A stretch of 64,000 nt of DNA, taken from contig SWDT01000124.1 of the NCBI GenBank assembly GCA_009193035.1, forward strand, positions 62,001 through 126,000, given 5' to 3'. Under the pieces are notes generated by a model. The model made no database searches and was not told the origin of the DNA. It worked only from the letters and a program-made list of their open reading frames with translations. Source of the stretch: Halicephalobus mephisto (taxonomy: Eukaryota > Nematoda > Chromadorea > Rhabditida > Panagrolaimidae). Shown one piece after another: positions 33,101-44,170 of this stretch. The position numbers were made by a program, and so were the translations under genes. Numbering within the stretch: position 1 is the first letter of the stretch; every line of letters begins with the position of its first letter.

Positions 33101-36100
33101 AACTGAACGTAATGATCAAATTGATAATGATCTTACTACTAAATTTCTTAACAGCTTGATATCTGCAGGATATTCATCATATGACCTGCATCTCAAAAAA
33201 GGAGCCACAGAGAAGCTTCGTGATTTACATATTAGTAAGGGTCTGTACAATGGTACCAGGCTAACTATACAATATATGAATAAATATATTTTAGGATGTA
33301 AAGTCGCAGTTGATAATAATAAAGATCAGTGCATATTGATCTTGCGCATCGCCTTTTCCGTAGGAGAAGACAATTCATTATTTTGTTTAAAGCATAGGTA
33401 ATTCCCAACAAGATTAGCTTTCACTATAGTTATTAACAGAAGTGAAGGCCAAACTTTTCGTAGAATAGGTTTATATCTACCCATTCCAATCTTCTCCTAC
33501 AACCAACTATATATGGCTTGCCCTAGAATACGTAGAGAAAATTTAAAAATTTGAGTACCAAAAGGGAAAATGCTAATAATGTAGTTTATAAAGAATTATT
33601 GTAGATTTTAATATATATATGTTGTGTTACTATTTTCAAGGTTTTAAAATATGAATAGATGTATATAATTTTTAAACAAATTAAAAATATCCAAAACAAT
33701 CAAAACCGCAGCTTCCAAGAGCAAAGAGCCCGCCGAAGGCGGGCTGCTTCGCTTGTATTAATAATATTAGTAATATTAGTAATATTAATAATATCAATAA
33801 TATTAATAATATATGATAATATTAATAATATAAGCGCGACACCCGGAACACCTTGTCTGATGTGATGTGTTTCCTTTCATACTCCGTAAAGACAGAAAAC
33901 TGTTTAGTCTCAGGTGTTCTGGACATCTTCGGTCGTGGGAACTACATTTCGACAACAAAAACAATACAAAACTAAAAATTGAAGATTAATTTTTTAAAAT
34001 TTACTTCCAAATGATAATCGTTTTTAATTTTTACATTACTATGATTATGTGATCAAAACACGAGTTCCGAATTTAATCTATTTGTTGTTTATTATCTGAA
34101 CCTTTGATTTTTTCGAAAATTATACATGAGATTTTTTCATTGACGACTTCTAGCTCTGGATGATGAAACCATTAATCGCTACAGACAAATCCTCAGAATG
34201 CTCCATTACTTCATTTTTCAAATAACAAAAAGGAAATTTAACCGAGCCAGGATGCCCTATGAGCTTCTGGATGCCGAAAACGAACTCTGCGAAATGGAGT
34301 ACCAGAGGATGCAGAAGATTAAAGAAGTAAGTTATTTCTTCCTATATCCTGTCTGTAGTGGATGCTGACGTGTTTCATAGAGGTCTTAATCGAAGGATAC
34401 TCTTTCTTCTTTATCGAATAACAAAGCACAGTAGAATATCTTAGGAAATAACTTATTTCCAAATACAACAACGAGACAAACCGAATGCAATCAACACGTA
34501 ATATCTCCTGACCGCAGTTTCCACATTGTCTAATTTTAAATATAGTCGATGGCAGGATTGCAATCCAAGAAAGGATTGAATATAACTGAACATAATCAAC
34601 GTATCTTGGACCATGTTTATTTCTACTTAAAAGGTATTAGTACATTGATTATGTTCAGTTATATTCAATCTTTTGTTGGAATGTAATCCTGCCGTCGACT
34701 ATATTTAGAATTAGATAATGTGAAAATTGTGGTCAGGAGATATTACGTGTTGATTGTATTTAGTATGGTGTGATTTCAGAAAACCTGTGAAGAAAAAACT
34801 AAATCTGTGCCGAGGTCAATAAGGAAGTCGACATAAAAGTAAAATCTGCACTTGCAGTATTTGGATAATTTCGTTTAATTTTTACGAAAAAATTTGACTT
34901 TGATATTGATTTCGGCATTGATAATTTATTTTTTAGAATATTTCTCAGTTAGAAAAGTATAGTAATACGATATAGATAGGGGTGTCAATGATGTGATGAC
35001 ACCTTGGAACTTTGTAATTAGGCGGAAAACTGCCGACTAATACTATTCAGTGAATTCAAAGCATGTTTATCTTACTAAAAGTACAGAATAAAGACGAGAA
35101 GTCCTCGTTTGTCAGAAGCCAAATTCGGACCGTTTCAGAGATGACTTTTCTCAGAAGACTGACTTCTTGAGACTTTTGGTCTTTTTTCAGGCGTCGACTA
35201 AGTGGAACTTTCTTTCTAAACCGTGAATAGTTTAATTCCGTCTTTTATTTCTACGTACAGTGGAACTTGGATATAAGATACCCCCGTTATAACATATCTC
35301 TTGTTATAGCATACAGTGTGAGTGAATTTGGTTAGTTTGTCTTCGAATTGACCCCGCTATAATATATCCTTTCTTACAACATATGCTTTGCTCGGTCCCA
35401 AGGGGGTATCTTATATCCAAGTTCGACTGTAGCTTAATTCCATTTTTTATACTTGCAAAATCTGCGTTAGGACCCGCACGTAGTACAGAAAACCAAACGC
35501 ATACCCAAAACAGCTCCAGAGCTGAAAACTCGACGAAGATCGATGTTCAGCACCGATGATCAGACCACTCTGGTCCGTTCCCGCATCCATAGCTGATAAT
35601 CATCCACTCGGGTGATATACGGAAGTCTTTTAATCTTTCATCTTCTCAATTCTCGAAATTCGTGTTCCGATAATTTTATAAAACTTTTATTTGCAAATTT
35701 TTACAATGACTATTTCCATACTTCAACAAATTAAATTTCATTTTGAACAACCCCTTCAAAACATGGATTCTGAAGCACCTCTTTTCAATTAAAATTTCAA
35801 TTCAAAACTACTACCCAAGATAAATTCCAATATCAAATCCCAAATCCTCCTTCCACATACATCCTCTTCTATTGCTTTTTATCACTTAACCCTTCTCTTA
35901 CAGCTCGAACTCCGAGTCCAAGCCACTGTCGGAAAACCTACAATATCCATATTTCAACAAGAGGACCAATCCTACAAACTCAACATTGAAGACAGATTGA
36001 TCCTCTGTGAAGAGATGCTCCGGAAGCTAGAACTCAAAGCCAAGGCCATCAACGACCTCGGGGCTCTCATCATGGGCACCGTTCACAACAACTCCAAAAC

Positions 36101-36224
36101 TACTCCAAACCCACGAAAAAAAGTCCCTTCCTTTGGAGAAGGAAATCCAGAAGAAAAACTTTTTTCGAAACTTCGAGGTGAACAGAAACGACGAGTTTTG
36201 TTTAAGGAACATTCATTGGGCTAA
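27136..36224 (+). CDS. KCNQ-type voltage-gated potassium channel
   Basis: Ten exons join in consistent phase to give 711 residues: 27136-27376, 27977-28530, 28871-29202, 29247-29304, 30110-30217, 30268-30345, 31024-31080, 31117-31330, 34154-34326 and 35904-36224. The N-terminal K-I-Y-N-F-L-E-K-P-R-G block, S1-S6, pore, calmodulin-binding helix A (A-A-R-L-I-Q-S-W-Y-R-F) and helix B (R-K-F-N-R-A-R-M-P-Y-E-L) are all KCNQ features. The S4 (residues about 174-195) retains ILRLLHIDRQ as in KCNQ1, but the two outer arginines are Glu and Gln. The filter TVGYGD (265-270) is intact, with Met where KCNQ1 has its first Thr of TTIGYG. The S6 P-A-G motif is absent. The 36-nt intron before exon 8 is short for a spliced intron and its acceptor is the least certain. 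C. elegans has three kqt genes; I do not assign one. Confidence 0.9.
27430..27930. repeat. interspersed GGATAGTGACTGAT repeats, KCNQ intron 1
   Basis: GGATAGTGACTGATTTAGAT and its reverse form CAGTCACTATCC alternate several times, with ATGATTTTTAGA linkers. The same words fill the last intron of the glycosyltransferase gene at 58940-59460, so this is a dispersed, partly palindromic repeat. Confidence 0.8.
28538..28678. repeat. 35-bp tandem repeat, four copies, KCNQ intron 2
   Basis: CACAAAATTCCT starts at 28538, 28573, 28608 and 28643, each followed by an A-rich word, a run of eight or nine T and CGATTTT. The array starts seven bases after the exon-2 donor. Confidence 0.95.
29615..29790. mobile_element. 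MITE (TACAGTAGAACTTG family), copy 1
   Basis: Ends are TACAGTAGAACTTGGATATA and CTAGTTCTACTGTA, an inverted repeat flanked by TA, as in Tc1/mariner/pogo-type elements. It is nearly identical to 29814-29989 and related in inverse orientation to 35256-35431. It lies in KCNQ intron 4. Confidence 0.88.
29814..29989. mobile_element. MITE (TACAGTAGAACTTG family), copy 2
   Basis: A second copy, 23 bp after the first and in the same orientation, with the same ends and the core GAAAGGATATATTATAGTGG. Two adjacent copies of one element suggest tandem duplication or targeted insertion. Confidence 0.88.
30640..30910. repeat. 88-bp tandem repeat, KCNQ intron 6
   Basis: GTTTCAAGATTCTAGACTTG or a close form begins at 30671, 30759 and 30847, an 88-bp period. 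Older, diverged copies of the same unit are visible from about 30390 (CTTTAACGTAATTTTAATTT). Confidence 0.9.
31870..33850 (+). mobile_element. decayed, internally deleted Helitron in KCNQ intron 8
   Basis: Translated pieces match Helitron proteins. Around 32480-32560 is a D-I-E-C-I-C zinc-finger-like block. At 32650-32760 lies N-F-K-K-N-I-R-R-Y-D-N-A-F-A-M-T-S-L, the Helitron-like N domain. At 33195-33540 are L-Y-N-G-T-R-L and R-Q-F-P-T-R-L-A-F...R-S-E-G-Q-T, the C-terminal Pif1 helicase motifs. The pieces are in different frames with stops, and the middle of the helicase is missing. A hairpin AGCCCGCC/GGCGGGCT at 33727-33745 could be the 3'-terminal hairpin. AATATTAATAATATATGATA occurs near both ends. 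Exact termini are uncertain. Confidence 0.75.
34483..34762. mobile_element. 280-bp foldback element, KCNQ intron 9
   Basis: Two arms of about 120 bp are near-perfect reverse complements. The left arm has CAATCAACACGTAATATCTC and TATAACTGAACATAATCAA; the right arm has TTGATTATGTTCAGTTATA and GAGATATTACGTGTTGATTG. A short unpaired centre lies near 34615-34640. It is noncoding. Confidence 0.88.
35256..35431. mobile_element. MITE (TACAGTAGAACTTG family), copy 3
   Basis: Third copy in KCNQ intron 9, with ends TACAGTGGAACTTGGATATA and GTTCGACTGTA. The core is the reverse complement of copies 1 and 2 (CACTATAATATATCC versus CGCTATAATATATCC). Confidence 0.85.
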
Positions 36225-36325
36225 CTTTCCAAGTTTGCCAACAAATACAATCAATTATACATAAGATAATGAGAGTAAAGCCCCACCTCATAAACAATAA
36301 TAATAATAATAATAACCAAGGCCAA

Positions 36326-39300
36326 TTATAGTTCTGTGCTCATTGCTCCGGCAATAACTTGAGCAAGTCCATCACTGTCGGAAGGCTGAGATAATTGAAT
36401 AGGTTGAAGTCCGTACGGGCTCGGAGGAATGTGCTGAGGTTGATGCATTGGTTCCAACATTGTAATGTTGCTAAAAGCACAACTATACTCAGTAAATTCC
36501 AACTCTACTTACCCAGGAGGAAATCCAGACGGCTGATGACCATAGGGAAGATTCGGAGGTTGCATCACATAAGTCGGCATTATCGAAGGTGCAGTAAAAG
36601 ATCCATACGTATTCGGAGGAGGATAATATCCAGGAGCTGCATAAGGATTACCTTGAGGCGGTGGGGCAAACCTCGGCGGACCTCCACTCTGAGCTTGGGA
36701 AAATGGAGTATAAGTAGAGGTCGCTGGAGGAGGAGCAAATTGAGGTTGGTATCCTGACGATGACGGTTGCGACACAGAAATAGGGATTGGTTTAGCCATC
36801 GGAGGGGTTGCTGGAGGATTCGGCTTCTTTTCCACAGAAACTTGTTTTTGTACTGGAGCTCTAACTGGACGAGATGTTTTGGCTTCTTCAATAGGTTCTC
36901 TTTGGTCTTTCTTCGGTGGAGGTGGAGCTCGTCTTTGTTCAGGTTCTTTCTTTGGAGGAGTTTTGGATTGCTTTTTCTTCGGAGTCGTCGATTTCCTCCT
37001 AGGAACCATAGTCGGAACATCTTCCTCATCATCCTCAGGACTTGAAGATTCCTGTTCTTCATCATCTATTTCATTCTCATCAACAGCTTCCTTCTCAAGT
37101 TCCTCCTCAGCATCAACTTCTTCTTCATCAGCCTCCTCTTCCTCTTCTTCATCAGGTTCAAATTCACCATCATCCTTTTGGATTTTCCGTGTCAAAGCTC
37201 CAACAGGCCTCTTATCCTTCTTCTCTTCTGGAGGTTCTTCTTTTTCTTCCTCCTCTTCCTCATCATCAAGGCTTTCTTTTAATACAGCTTTGGCGGCAGC
37301 CCTTCTCATCGGTCTTCCTGTTGCAGTCATTTTTCTAGGTTCATCATCGTCTTCTTCCGAATACATTTCTTCATCCTCTTCTTCTTCTTCTTCATCAGAC
37401 TCAACTACTCGCTTCTTTTTCACTGGGGTTTTGGATTTTCTCTTCTTTCTATATCCATCATCACTAGACTCATGACTTACATATTCATCATCATCTTCAC
37501 TGTCTTCATCTGTTCCAGCTCTACCCCATCTTCGCCTTCCTCCTGATCTTCTATTAGTGTTTCCTCGTTTCTTCCGTCCTGAAGGATTATAATCCGATCC
37601 AGAATCTCCATCGTCAATAAATTCATCATCAGATCTAGTTCTTCCTCCTCTTCTACTTGATCTCCTTCTACCTCTTTCCAAATCAGACGGAATATATTCA
37701 TCTTCACTCGGTTCTGCTTCTTCTTCAGATGGTTCAGAAGCTTGATATTCATCATCTTCCGATTCTGTTGCATTATCTGGATCCAAATCCGTCAATCTTT
37801 TATTCTTTGTTTTTCTCTTTTTTCTTATTGGTTCATCATTTTCATCATCATATTCATCTGTATCGATTTGTCTTTTACGTTCCGCATCAATAATATTAGC
37901 CATATCTTTACCACGACCAGCTCCTCCACTAGGACGATTATCTAAAACAAAATTTTAATTCAAAAAATTCAAAATCACGTGTTTCAACTCAAAACTAAAA
38001 GAGAAAATCAAAAAATAGAAACACGATTCAATCTCCACATATTTTAAAACCAAGGACAAAAAAATATTTCCCAACACAGAAAAAGAACATTTCAGCTTCC
38101 CGTAAACAGCGTCTTTTCCTGTGCTCTTTCATCGACTAACAATTTTTAGTACTCATATTCTTTCCAATGAAAAAATTTCTTTCAAGGCATCCCAATTGAT
38201 TTCACAACACTGGGACAGGCGCAGGAGCCAGCTGGGTTGGAAAAAATACAGCTCTCCTTTTCCAACTAATGTCAAAAGTGTTCTTTGAGTTTGAAAAACA
38301 ACACATCAACGACCCCAAAGAGATGCCACAAAACGCAATCGCTTTTCTCACATGCTTTCCATTCAGTAAAAGAAGGAAATTAAAAACAAAGAAAACTTAA
38401 AAATCATCCAACCCCACTCACCATTCTCGTATTTAGTTTTTACCGTTGGCTCATCGATTGAATCCATAGCTTCTTGAAGTTGTTCCTCATAAGCGGAAAA
38501 GTTGTAGTCAACTTTCTTAATTTGCCGTCTTGAACGACCTTCAGCAATAGTCATAATCGGTCCAGTATAACGTTCACGTTCTCGCTTCCTTGAACGACCC
38601 ATCACTTTCCTGTAAAAAATCCGAAATAATACTACCAACCAATCTACTCCTAAGAAAAAGAGATCTGGAACCGTCTTTTGGCCTTTTCGCTCAATATACA
38701 CAACAGTAAAGAAATATGGAAACATACCTTAATGCCCGTTTTTTCGACTTGCGTTGTCCATCATCTTCGCTTTCCGTAGATTCCGACATATCATCACTAT
38801 AATTTGCGTAGGTTGTTCTAGATGACGGAATAACATTATTCAAGCTAACTCCAATGTATTCCATTTCCCGTCGTAGACGTTCTGCTGCTGCTTTTTTCCT
38901 AAAAATATAAACAATCGTTATCATCCCAATATATCAAACAGAAAACTTGCTTTGCTTCTTCAGCTTCTTTCACCTTCAGAGCTTCACATAAATCTTCTTC
39001 CAGCTTTTCCAATCTACCAACCAACATGGCATGATGACACTTTGGACAGAACCAATCATCATCTGGAACATACCACAAACTAGGCTTCAAGCAGAAAGTA
39101 TGCCAAGGATCATCACACATATCACAAAGCAACAATACATCCGGATGATTTGCTTTGTTACATTTCATGCACAAACTGTGTGCCGTTGCTTTTTTCCTCT
39201 CCTTAACTTGAGGTTCTTCGAGTTCTTCTTCGCTGGACTCCTCAAAAGCTATGACAACCTTCTTCTTCTTTTTTCTTCTCTTCTTCGGCTCTTCGCCATC

Positions 39301-41332
39301 TTCTTTCGGAACACGAGGTTTCCTTGGTCGATCTGATTTTTTCTTTCCATTTCCAATATTGAATTCCTCGTCAGAACTTCCGAGTGATTGTTCCGATTCT
39401 TCCTCGTCCTCAAGTTCATCGTCATCCTCTTCATCAGATTCCTCGTCGGATTCTTCCTTCTTCTTATCCTCCGTCTTCTTTCTTTGAGGAGTTGTAAAAG
39501 TTTTCAAGTTAGTTATTGCAGCATTTCTAGCGTTCCTGGTAGGCAAAATCCTGCGTCCTTCTTCCTCCTCCTAAAATTAAAAATAAATCTTGTTAACCAA
39601 ATATCGAAGATCTTATCAGGGGGATTTTAAAAATGTGCAATTTCAACCAGCCGGCAACGCAATTATCTCGAGGACAGCAGGATAGAAACTACTTCTGATA
39701 TTCCTCAAGTCTAGAAGCTAGACGTTAAAACCAACATCTAGCAGGGTTCTCGAGGCGTAGAGAATCGAAACAGGGATGCAAAATTCCAAGTCAGTCGCAC
39801 TGACCACTGAACTACGACAGTTATCGTTTCCCATTGATCCTTTGGCGATTGGTCTAACTCACAAAAGTGCAAAAAACATACCAGTAATTCCGCGGGAATT
39901 TCTGGAGATTCCTCTGCTTCAGCTTCAATTTCTTCCTTTTCTTTAACTTCCTCTGGTTTTATCTTATCTTGTTTCGGAACCACTGTTGCTGCAGCAGCTG
40001 CTTTTGCTTCTTTTTTTGCAAGTTTCTCATTCTTCTTCTGAAAAGTCAAGGAAAAGCTGTAATATCCCTCCATCGTAACTTAAACTAACCTTATTTACAT
40101 CAGTTCCATCTCGGAAGACATCACGGAAATTATTTCGTTTCGACAAGTAATCATAGTATTTCTCAGCTACTTCTGGTTTTAGAACTTTCCAAAAATCAGG
40201 ATCAGTTTCTTCCTCAGTGTCTTTCTTATGAACTCCGTTCATCTTTTCCAGGGACTTGGCGTTGACCTCCAAAAGAGCCGATTCATCAACATCCTCATCA
40301 TTGTCTTCTTTGACCAAACCAAAATCTGTTCTTTTTAAAGATTCGATGAGTTTCTTGAGATCATCATGAGATCTAAAACGGATTTGGTCATCTCTATTAT
40401 CTTGAAGAATGAAAGCTTACCGAACAACTAGAGACCATGTGCCGCCACTTTCGTCTTCTGGTTCTTGAGTGTATACCCGAACATTGAGTTCCACATCCCG
40501 TTGATAGAAGTAATTCAGACCATTCTTGTCCCTTCCAACTGGAGCCAATCTGAGTTCATTGTAGCTTAGAGTATTGAAGATCTGGAAGATGGCAATTACC
40601 GATAATCTTATTTCCCCGAACTAAACAACCAACCGTTTCCTTGAACTTCAAATTGTGATCGAATTGACGGATGCAAAGTTGGAACAGGATCTCCATTTTC
40701 GTTGTCAAGGACAAATAGCAATATCCGTGACGTTCTAGCTGCAGGGATTCCTCCTCGGCATTGATGAACGTCAAGAATTTCTGCAAAAACAATTCCCACT
40801 TGTCGGCTCTGGCCGATTTATAGCCGATTTTCCTCATTAGCGTTAAATGAAGCTCAATAAGTTCCTTGTCAGCTGAAAATGGATAAAGTAGAATGGAATT
40901 ACTATATGGAAACTTGCCTTCCTCTTTGGCTTCTGTAAGAAGAAGCATTTTCTCGATCTGAGTGAAACTCAGTGGCTTCATAGAGAGATAACAAGCAAAA
41001 TTATTGAAGAAGGAACAAATCTCAGCAAATACTGGCTCCATGTGCAACTTCGAAGCGTCGGAAAGATCGACATCTGGACTTTCGGGTTCGTCCTTGACTT
41101 CGGCAGTCTTCGGCTCTTCTGAAGCTTCTTTCTCGTCTGATTTCTCTTCATTTGCTTCAGAAACACTCTCTTCTAGTTCTTCTTCCTTCTTTACAACTTG
41201 TGGTTCAATTTTCACTTCGGGTTCTCCATTTTGAGTTTCATCTTCGTGAGCATCGTTTTCTTGTTTTTCCACATCTTCGAGCTTTGTTTTGACTTCCGAT
41301 TCTTGGCTCTCACCGCGTTCACCTTCTTCCAT
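36326..41332 (-). CDS. RSF1: RSF1-like chromatin-remodelling subunit (PHD finger)
   Basis: Ten exons (41332-40918, 40872-40634, 40581-40421, 40372-40090, 40037-39882, 39570-38951, 38898-38728, 38609-38422, 37941-36513, 36470-36326) join in phase to give 1268 residues. After an acidic N-terminus, residues 97-290 match the DDT/WHIM-type region of RSF1 (C-S-F-F, L-M-R-K-I-G, Q-F-D-x-[14 protein letters not shown]). Residues 552-596 are a complete C4HC3 PHD finger, followed by the RSF1-specific [12 protein letters not shown] and G-R-G-K-D blocks. A long acidic/Ser region and a Pro-rich C-terminus complete it. In animals RSF1 partners the ISWI ATPase SNF2H in nucleosome spacing and should act in the nucleus. 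Introns 40917-40873 and 38950-38899 start with GC. The gene converges on KCNQ with 101 bp between stop codons and is divergent from rpa-0. Confidence 0.92.
39743..39823 (-). other. tRNA-like fragment in RSF1 intron 5
   Basis: The minus strand reads TAGTTCAGTGGTCAGTGC, an A-box-like D arm, and about 40 bases later GTTTCGATTCTC, a B-box-like T arm. Cloverleaf pairing is poor. It is a tRNA pseudogene or SINE piece, similar in type to 8053-8130 and 48255-48320. Confidence 0.5.
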
Positions 41333-41958
41333 GGAGGAGTATCTGGAAAATATATCAACTTTAGGAAATATAAATATTAAAAATTAAAAATTAAAATAAA
41401 CTACAATGCCAGAATGAAACCCGCGCGATCCGTTTTCGCAAGAGTCGAGAAGAGCCGCATCATTCCGTATTTGAATACTCCCGACTGGAAACCCTGTGAT
41501 TGACTGGCCCACCGTATTTTATTGTCGTCGCTCGTTTGTTGCAGTTGTTCTCGTTCACTTCCATTTTATCCTCACTTTACTGTCAGTTGGTCCATGTAAT
41601 TTTCCTAAGTTTACCTAACTTTTCGTTTATCTGTGTTGTCTAACTTTTTACAGTGTGAATATCATTGATTTCCTCCAATTTCACTAGGTTTTGTCCTTTT
41701 TTCTCGTCCAGAATATCGCTTGTTTTCCATGCTCGGTTTCGTAACTCTTCCAGTATAGGATTGCAAAAATCCCTAATTTTCGGTTGCAACTCATTTACCT
41801 CACGGTTCCCCACGTTATTTTCACCTTTTCACTCCTGATATTGTCGTTAATGATCGAATTCTATCGACTTCGTGTTCCCATTCAGTTTCGCTGGTTTTTA
41901 TATATGGACTTTTAGCCTGTTCTTTAAAACGATTCAAAGCGATCCTTGAACCACCAAG
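41333..41958. promoter_or_regulatory. divergent promoter between RSF1 and rpa-0
   Basis: The 626-bp spacer between two outward-reading genes must hold both promoters. On the rpa-0 side, TTTTTATATATGG at 41894 is TATA-like, and GGACTTTTAG ending near 41913 is an outron-style trans-splice acceptor about 45 bases before the ATG. On the RSF1 side, a CpG-richer patch lies at 41418-41470. The assignments are inferred from position and motif. Confidence 0.5.
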
Positions 41959-43095
41959 ATGGGCAGGGAAGATAAGGCTACCTGGAAGAAGAACTACTTC
42001 GAGAAGATCCGCAACCTCTTTGAGGAATACCCCAAGTGTCTTCTTGTCGGTGTTGACAATGTCGGCTCCAAGCAGATGCAAGAAATCCGTATTGCCATGC
42101 GTGGTCATGGAGAAATTCTCATGGGCAAGAACACCATGATCCGTCGTGCTATCCGTGGTTTCCTCAACCAGAAGCCTGAGCTCGAGAGATTGCTCCCTTA
42201 CATCGTTGGCAATGTCGGCTTCGTCTTCACCCATGATGATCTTAGTGAAATCCGCAAGAAGCTCTTGGAGAACAAGCGTGTAAGTATTTATGCGTTACTT
42301 GTTTCCTTCTGTGTTCTCTTTGTTGGGCAGATGCTCTTCGAAGTAACTAAGGAAGGGATAGCGAAGGTTATTTCCCATCCAGTCTCGAATTTTCCCTATA
42401 GGATTCTAGACAGGAGTGAAATCGACAGTTGACGAAGGGTCGTGTGAATTAATTCCTGATTTTAGGGTGCTCCCGCTAAAGCTGGTGCCATTGCTCCTTG
42501 TGATGTCAAGCTTCCTGCTCAGAACACTGGTATGGGTCCCGAAAAGACATCCTTCTTCCAAGCTCTTCAAATCCCAACAAAGATTTCCCGTGGTACCATT
42601 GAAATCCTCAATGAAGTCCACATCATCAAGGTTGGCGAGAAGGTCGGAGCTTCCGAGGCTGCTCTTTTGAGCATGTTAAACATCACTCCCTTCTCTTACG
42701 GTCTTGACGTCCAGCAAGTTTACGACAACGGTACTATCTACTCTCCTGCTGTTCTCGATGTCACCACTGACGAACTTCGTGAGCGTTTCCTTCTCGGTAT
42801 TCGCAACATTGCTGCCATCTCTCTTGGAATTAACTATCCTACCGCCGCTTCTGCTCCTCACTTCTTGGCCAATGGATTCAAGAACTTGCTTGCCGTTGCT
42901 GCAGCTACCGATGTTACTTTCAAGGAAGCTGAGAAACTCAAGGAATACCTTGCTGATCCATCCAAGTTTGCTGCCGCTGCTCCTGCTGCTGCTGCCCCTG
43001 CCGCTGCTGCTTCTGCTGCCGCCGCCGCTCCGGCGAAGAAGGAAGAGCCGGAAGACGAGTCTGATGAGGACATGGGATTCGGCTTGTTCGACTGA
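41959..43095 (+). CDS. rpa-0: 60S acidic ribosomal protein P0 (uL10)
   Basis: Exons 41959-42279 and 42466-43095 join in phase 0 to give 316 residues, the family length. The start [20 protein letters not shown], the [11 protein letters not shown] block, an Ala/Pro-rich hinge and the acidic tail [12 protein letters not shown] identify P0, the stalk base that holds P1/P2 dimers and recruits elongation factors to the large subunit. The splice join gives K-R-G-A-P-A-K, one residue shorter than many P0 proteins. Codon usage is strikingly biased to C-ending codons, as expected for a highly expressed gene. AATAAA at 43111 marks the 3' end, followed closely by tct-1. Confidence 0.98.
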
Positions 43096-43233
43096 GTTGT
43101 TCAGTACTGAAATAAAGTTGTTATGATATTGGGGTTGGAGTTGGTATATGGTTTAAGTACCTTGAATTACCTTTGTGTTGTTGATTATTTTACCTTATGG
43201 TTTGGGTTTCAGGCCTCTAGGTCCACTTTCAAG
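43096..43233 (+). promoter_or_regulatory. intercistronic region with trans-splice acceptor
   Basis: The rpa-0 polyadenylation signal AATAAA (43111) is followed about 95 bases later by GGGTTTCAG (ending 43212), a canonical acceptor 22 bases before the tct-1 ATG with no exon joined to it. In nematode operons, downstream genes begin about 100 bp after the upstream poly(A) signal and receive SL2. The spacing here fits that rule. Confidence 0.65.
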
Positions 43234-43983
43234 ATGCTGATCTTCAAGGATGCATTCACCGGTAAGTGCTGTTTAGTTCGTTGTGATCACACCCCTTAAC
43301 CCGCAAAGGTGATTGCTTTCCGGCAATTGGTATCTTTGTGGAGAGTCTGGATGTGTAATATCAATGTCTCACCTAGACGATCGGGAAGTAAGGTCTGTCT
43401 TTGCTTCTCTTTGCACGACGGTCACAACTATTGTACTGTTGTTTCATGTCTGACCATTTCCATTTCAGATGACGAACTTGCTTCTGACAGCTTCCCAATG
43501 AAGCTCGTTGACAACCTTATCTATGAATTCAAAGGTAGACAAGTCGTCCGTAAGGAAGGAGAGGTTGTTCTCGCCGGAGCTAACCCTTCTACTGAAGATG
43601 GAGAGGATGAAGGCACTGATGAGCATGTCGAACGCGGAATTGACTTTGTCCTGAACCACCGACTTCAAGAGATGAATTGCTACGAAGATCAAGCCATGTT
43701 CAAATCCTATGTCAAGGGCTTCATGAAGAAGATTATTGAATATATGGAGAAGAACGGAAAGTCCGCCGACGAAGTTAATGAATTCAAAACCAAGATCCAA
43801 AAGTGGGTTATGTCCCTGTTGAGCAAGGACCGCTGGAAGCAATTGGCCTTTTTCATCGGTGAGCGAATGGCGGAAGGACATGGTGACGGCCAGGTAGCCA
43901 TTGTTGAGTACCGTGATGAAGCAGAAGGGGAAGTCCCATACCTCATGCTCATCAAGGAAGCCCTTGTTGAAGAGAAACAGTAA
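43234..43983 (+). CDS. tct-1: translationally controlled tumour protein (TCTP)
   Basis: Exons 43234-43261 and 43469-43983 join in phase 1 (ACCG|GTAAGT ... TTTCAG) to give 180 residues. MLIFKDAFTDDELASDSFPM, the L-A-G-A-N-P-S signature, E-H-V-E-R-G-I-D and the end Y-L-M-L-I-K-E-A-L are TCTP features. TCTP is a conserved cytosolic protein linked to growth control and calcium binding. Codon bias matches rpa-0, suggesting joint high expression. AATAAA lies at 44032. To my recollection the C. elegans orthologues are also neighbours (F25H2.10 and F25H2.11), so the pairing is probably conserved. Confidence 0.98.
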
Positions 43984-44170
43984 CCAACTCCCTTGTTATG
44001 TTTCCGTTTGTGTCTGCATCATTGACTGTTCAATAAATATTTTTATATTAAAAACAGGAATTTTGTCCGATCGGTTTGAGAGCGAGTGCATTTATGGAAA
44101 TGTATGACTGGCGGGGCTCAGTCGCTGGCTAAACATTTCTCTAACTTGTTTCTTTTTATCGCCACTCGAA

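Noticed and set aside
36395..37945. Several long Ser-rich or basic open frames on the plus strand and in other minus frames
   Set aside because: They are frame shadows of the acidic, GAA/GAT-rich RSF1 exon; only the frame encoding E/D/S blocks joins in phase to flanking exons and matches RSF1.
38941..38950. GT donor (CAA|GTTTTC) for RSF1 exon 6
   Set aside because: It breaks the reading phase into the next exon, whereas the GC donor four bases earlier restores it and the RSF1-like sequence.
41821..42234. 137-codon minus-strand frame antisense to rpa-0
   Set aside because: Caused by strong codon bias in the ribosomal-protein exon; no start context, splice sites or family match.
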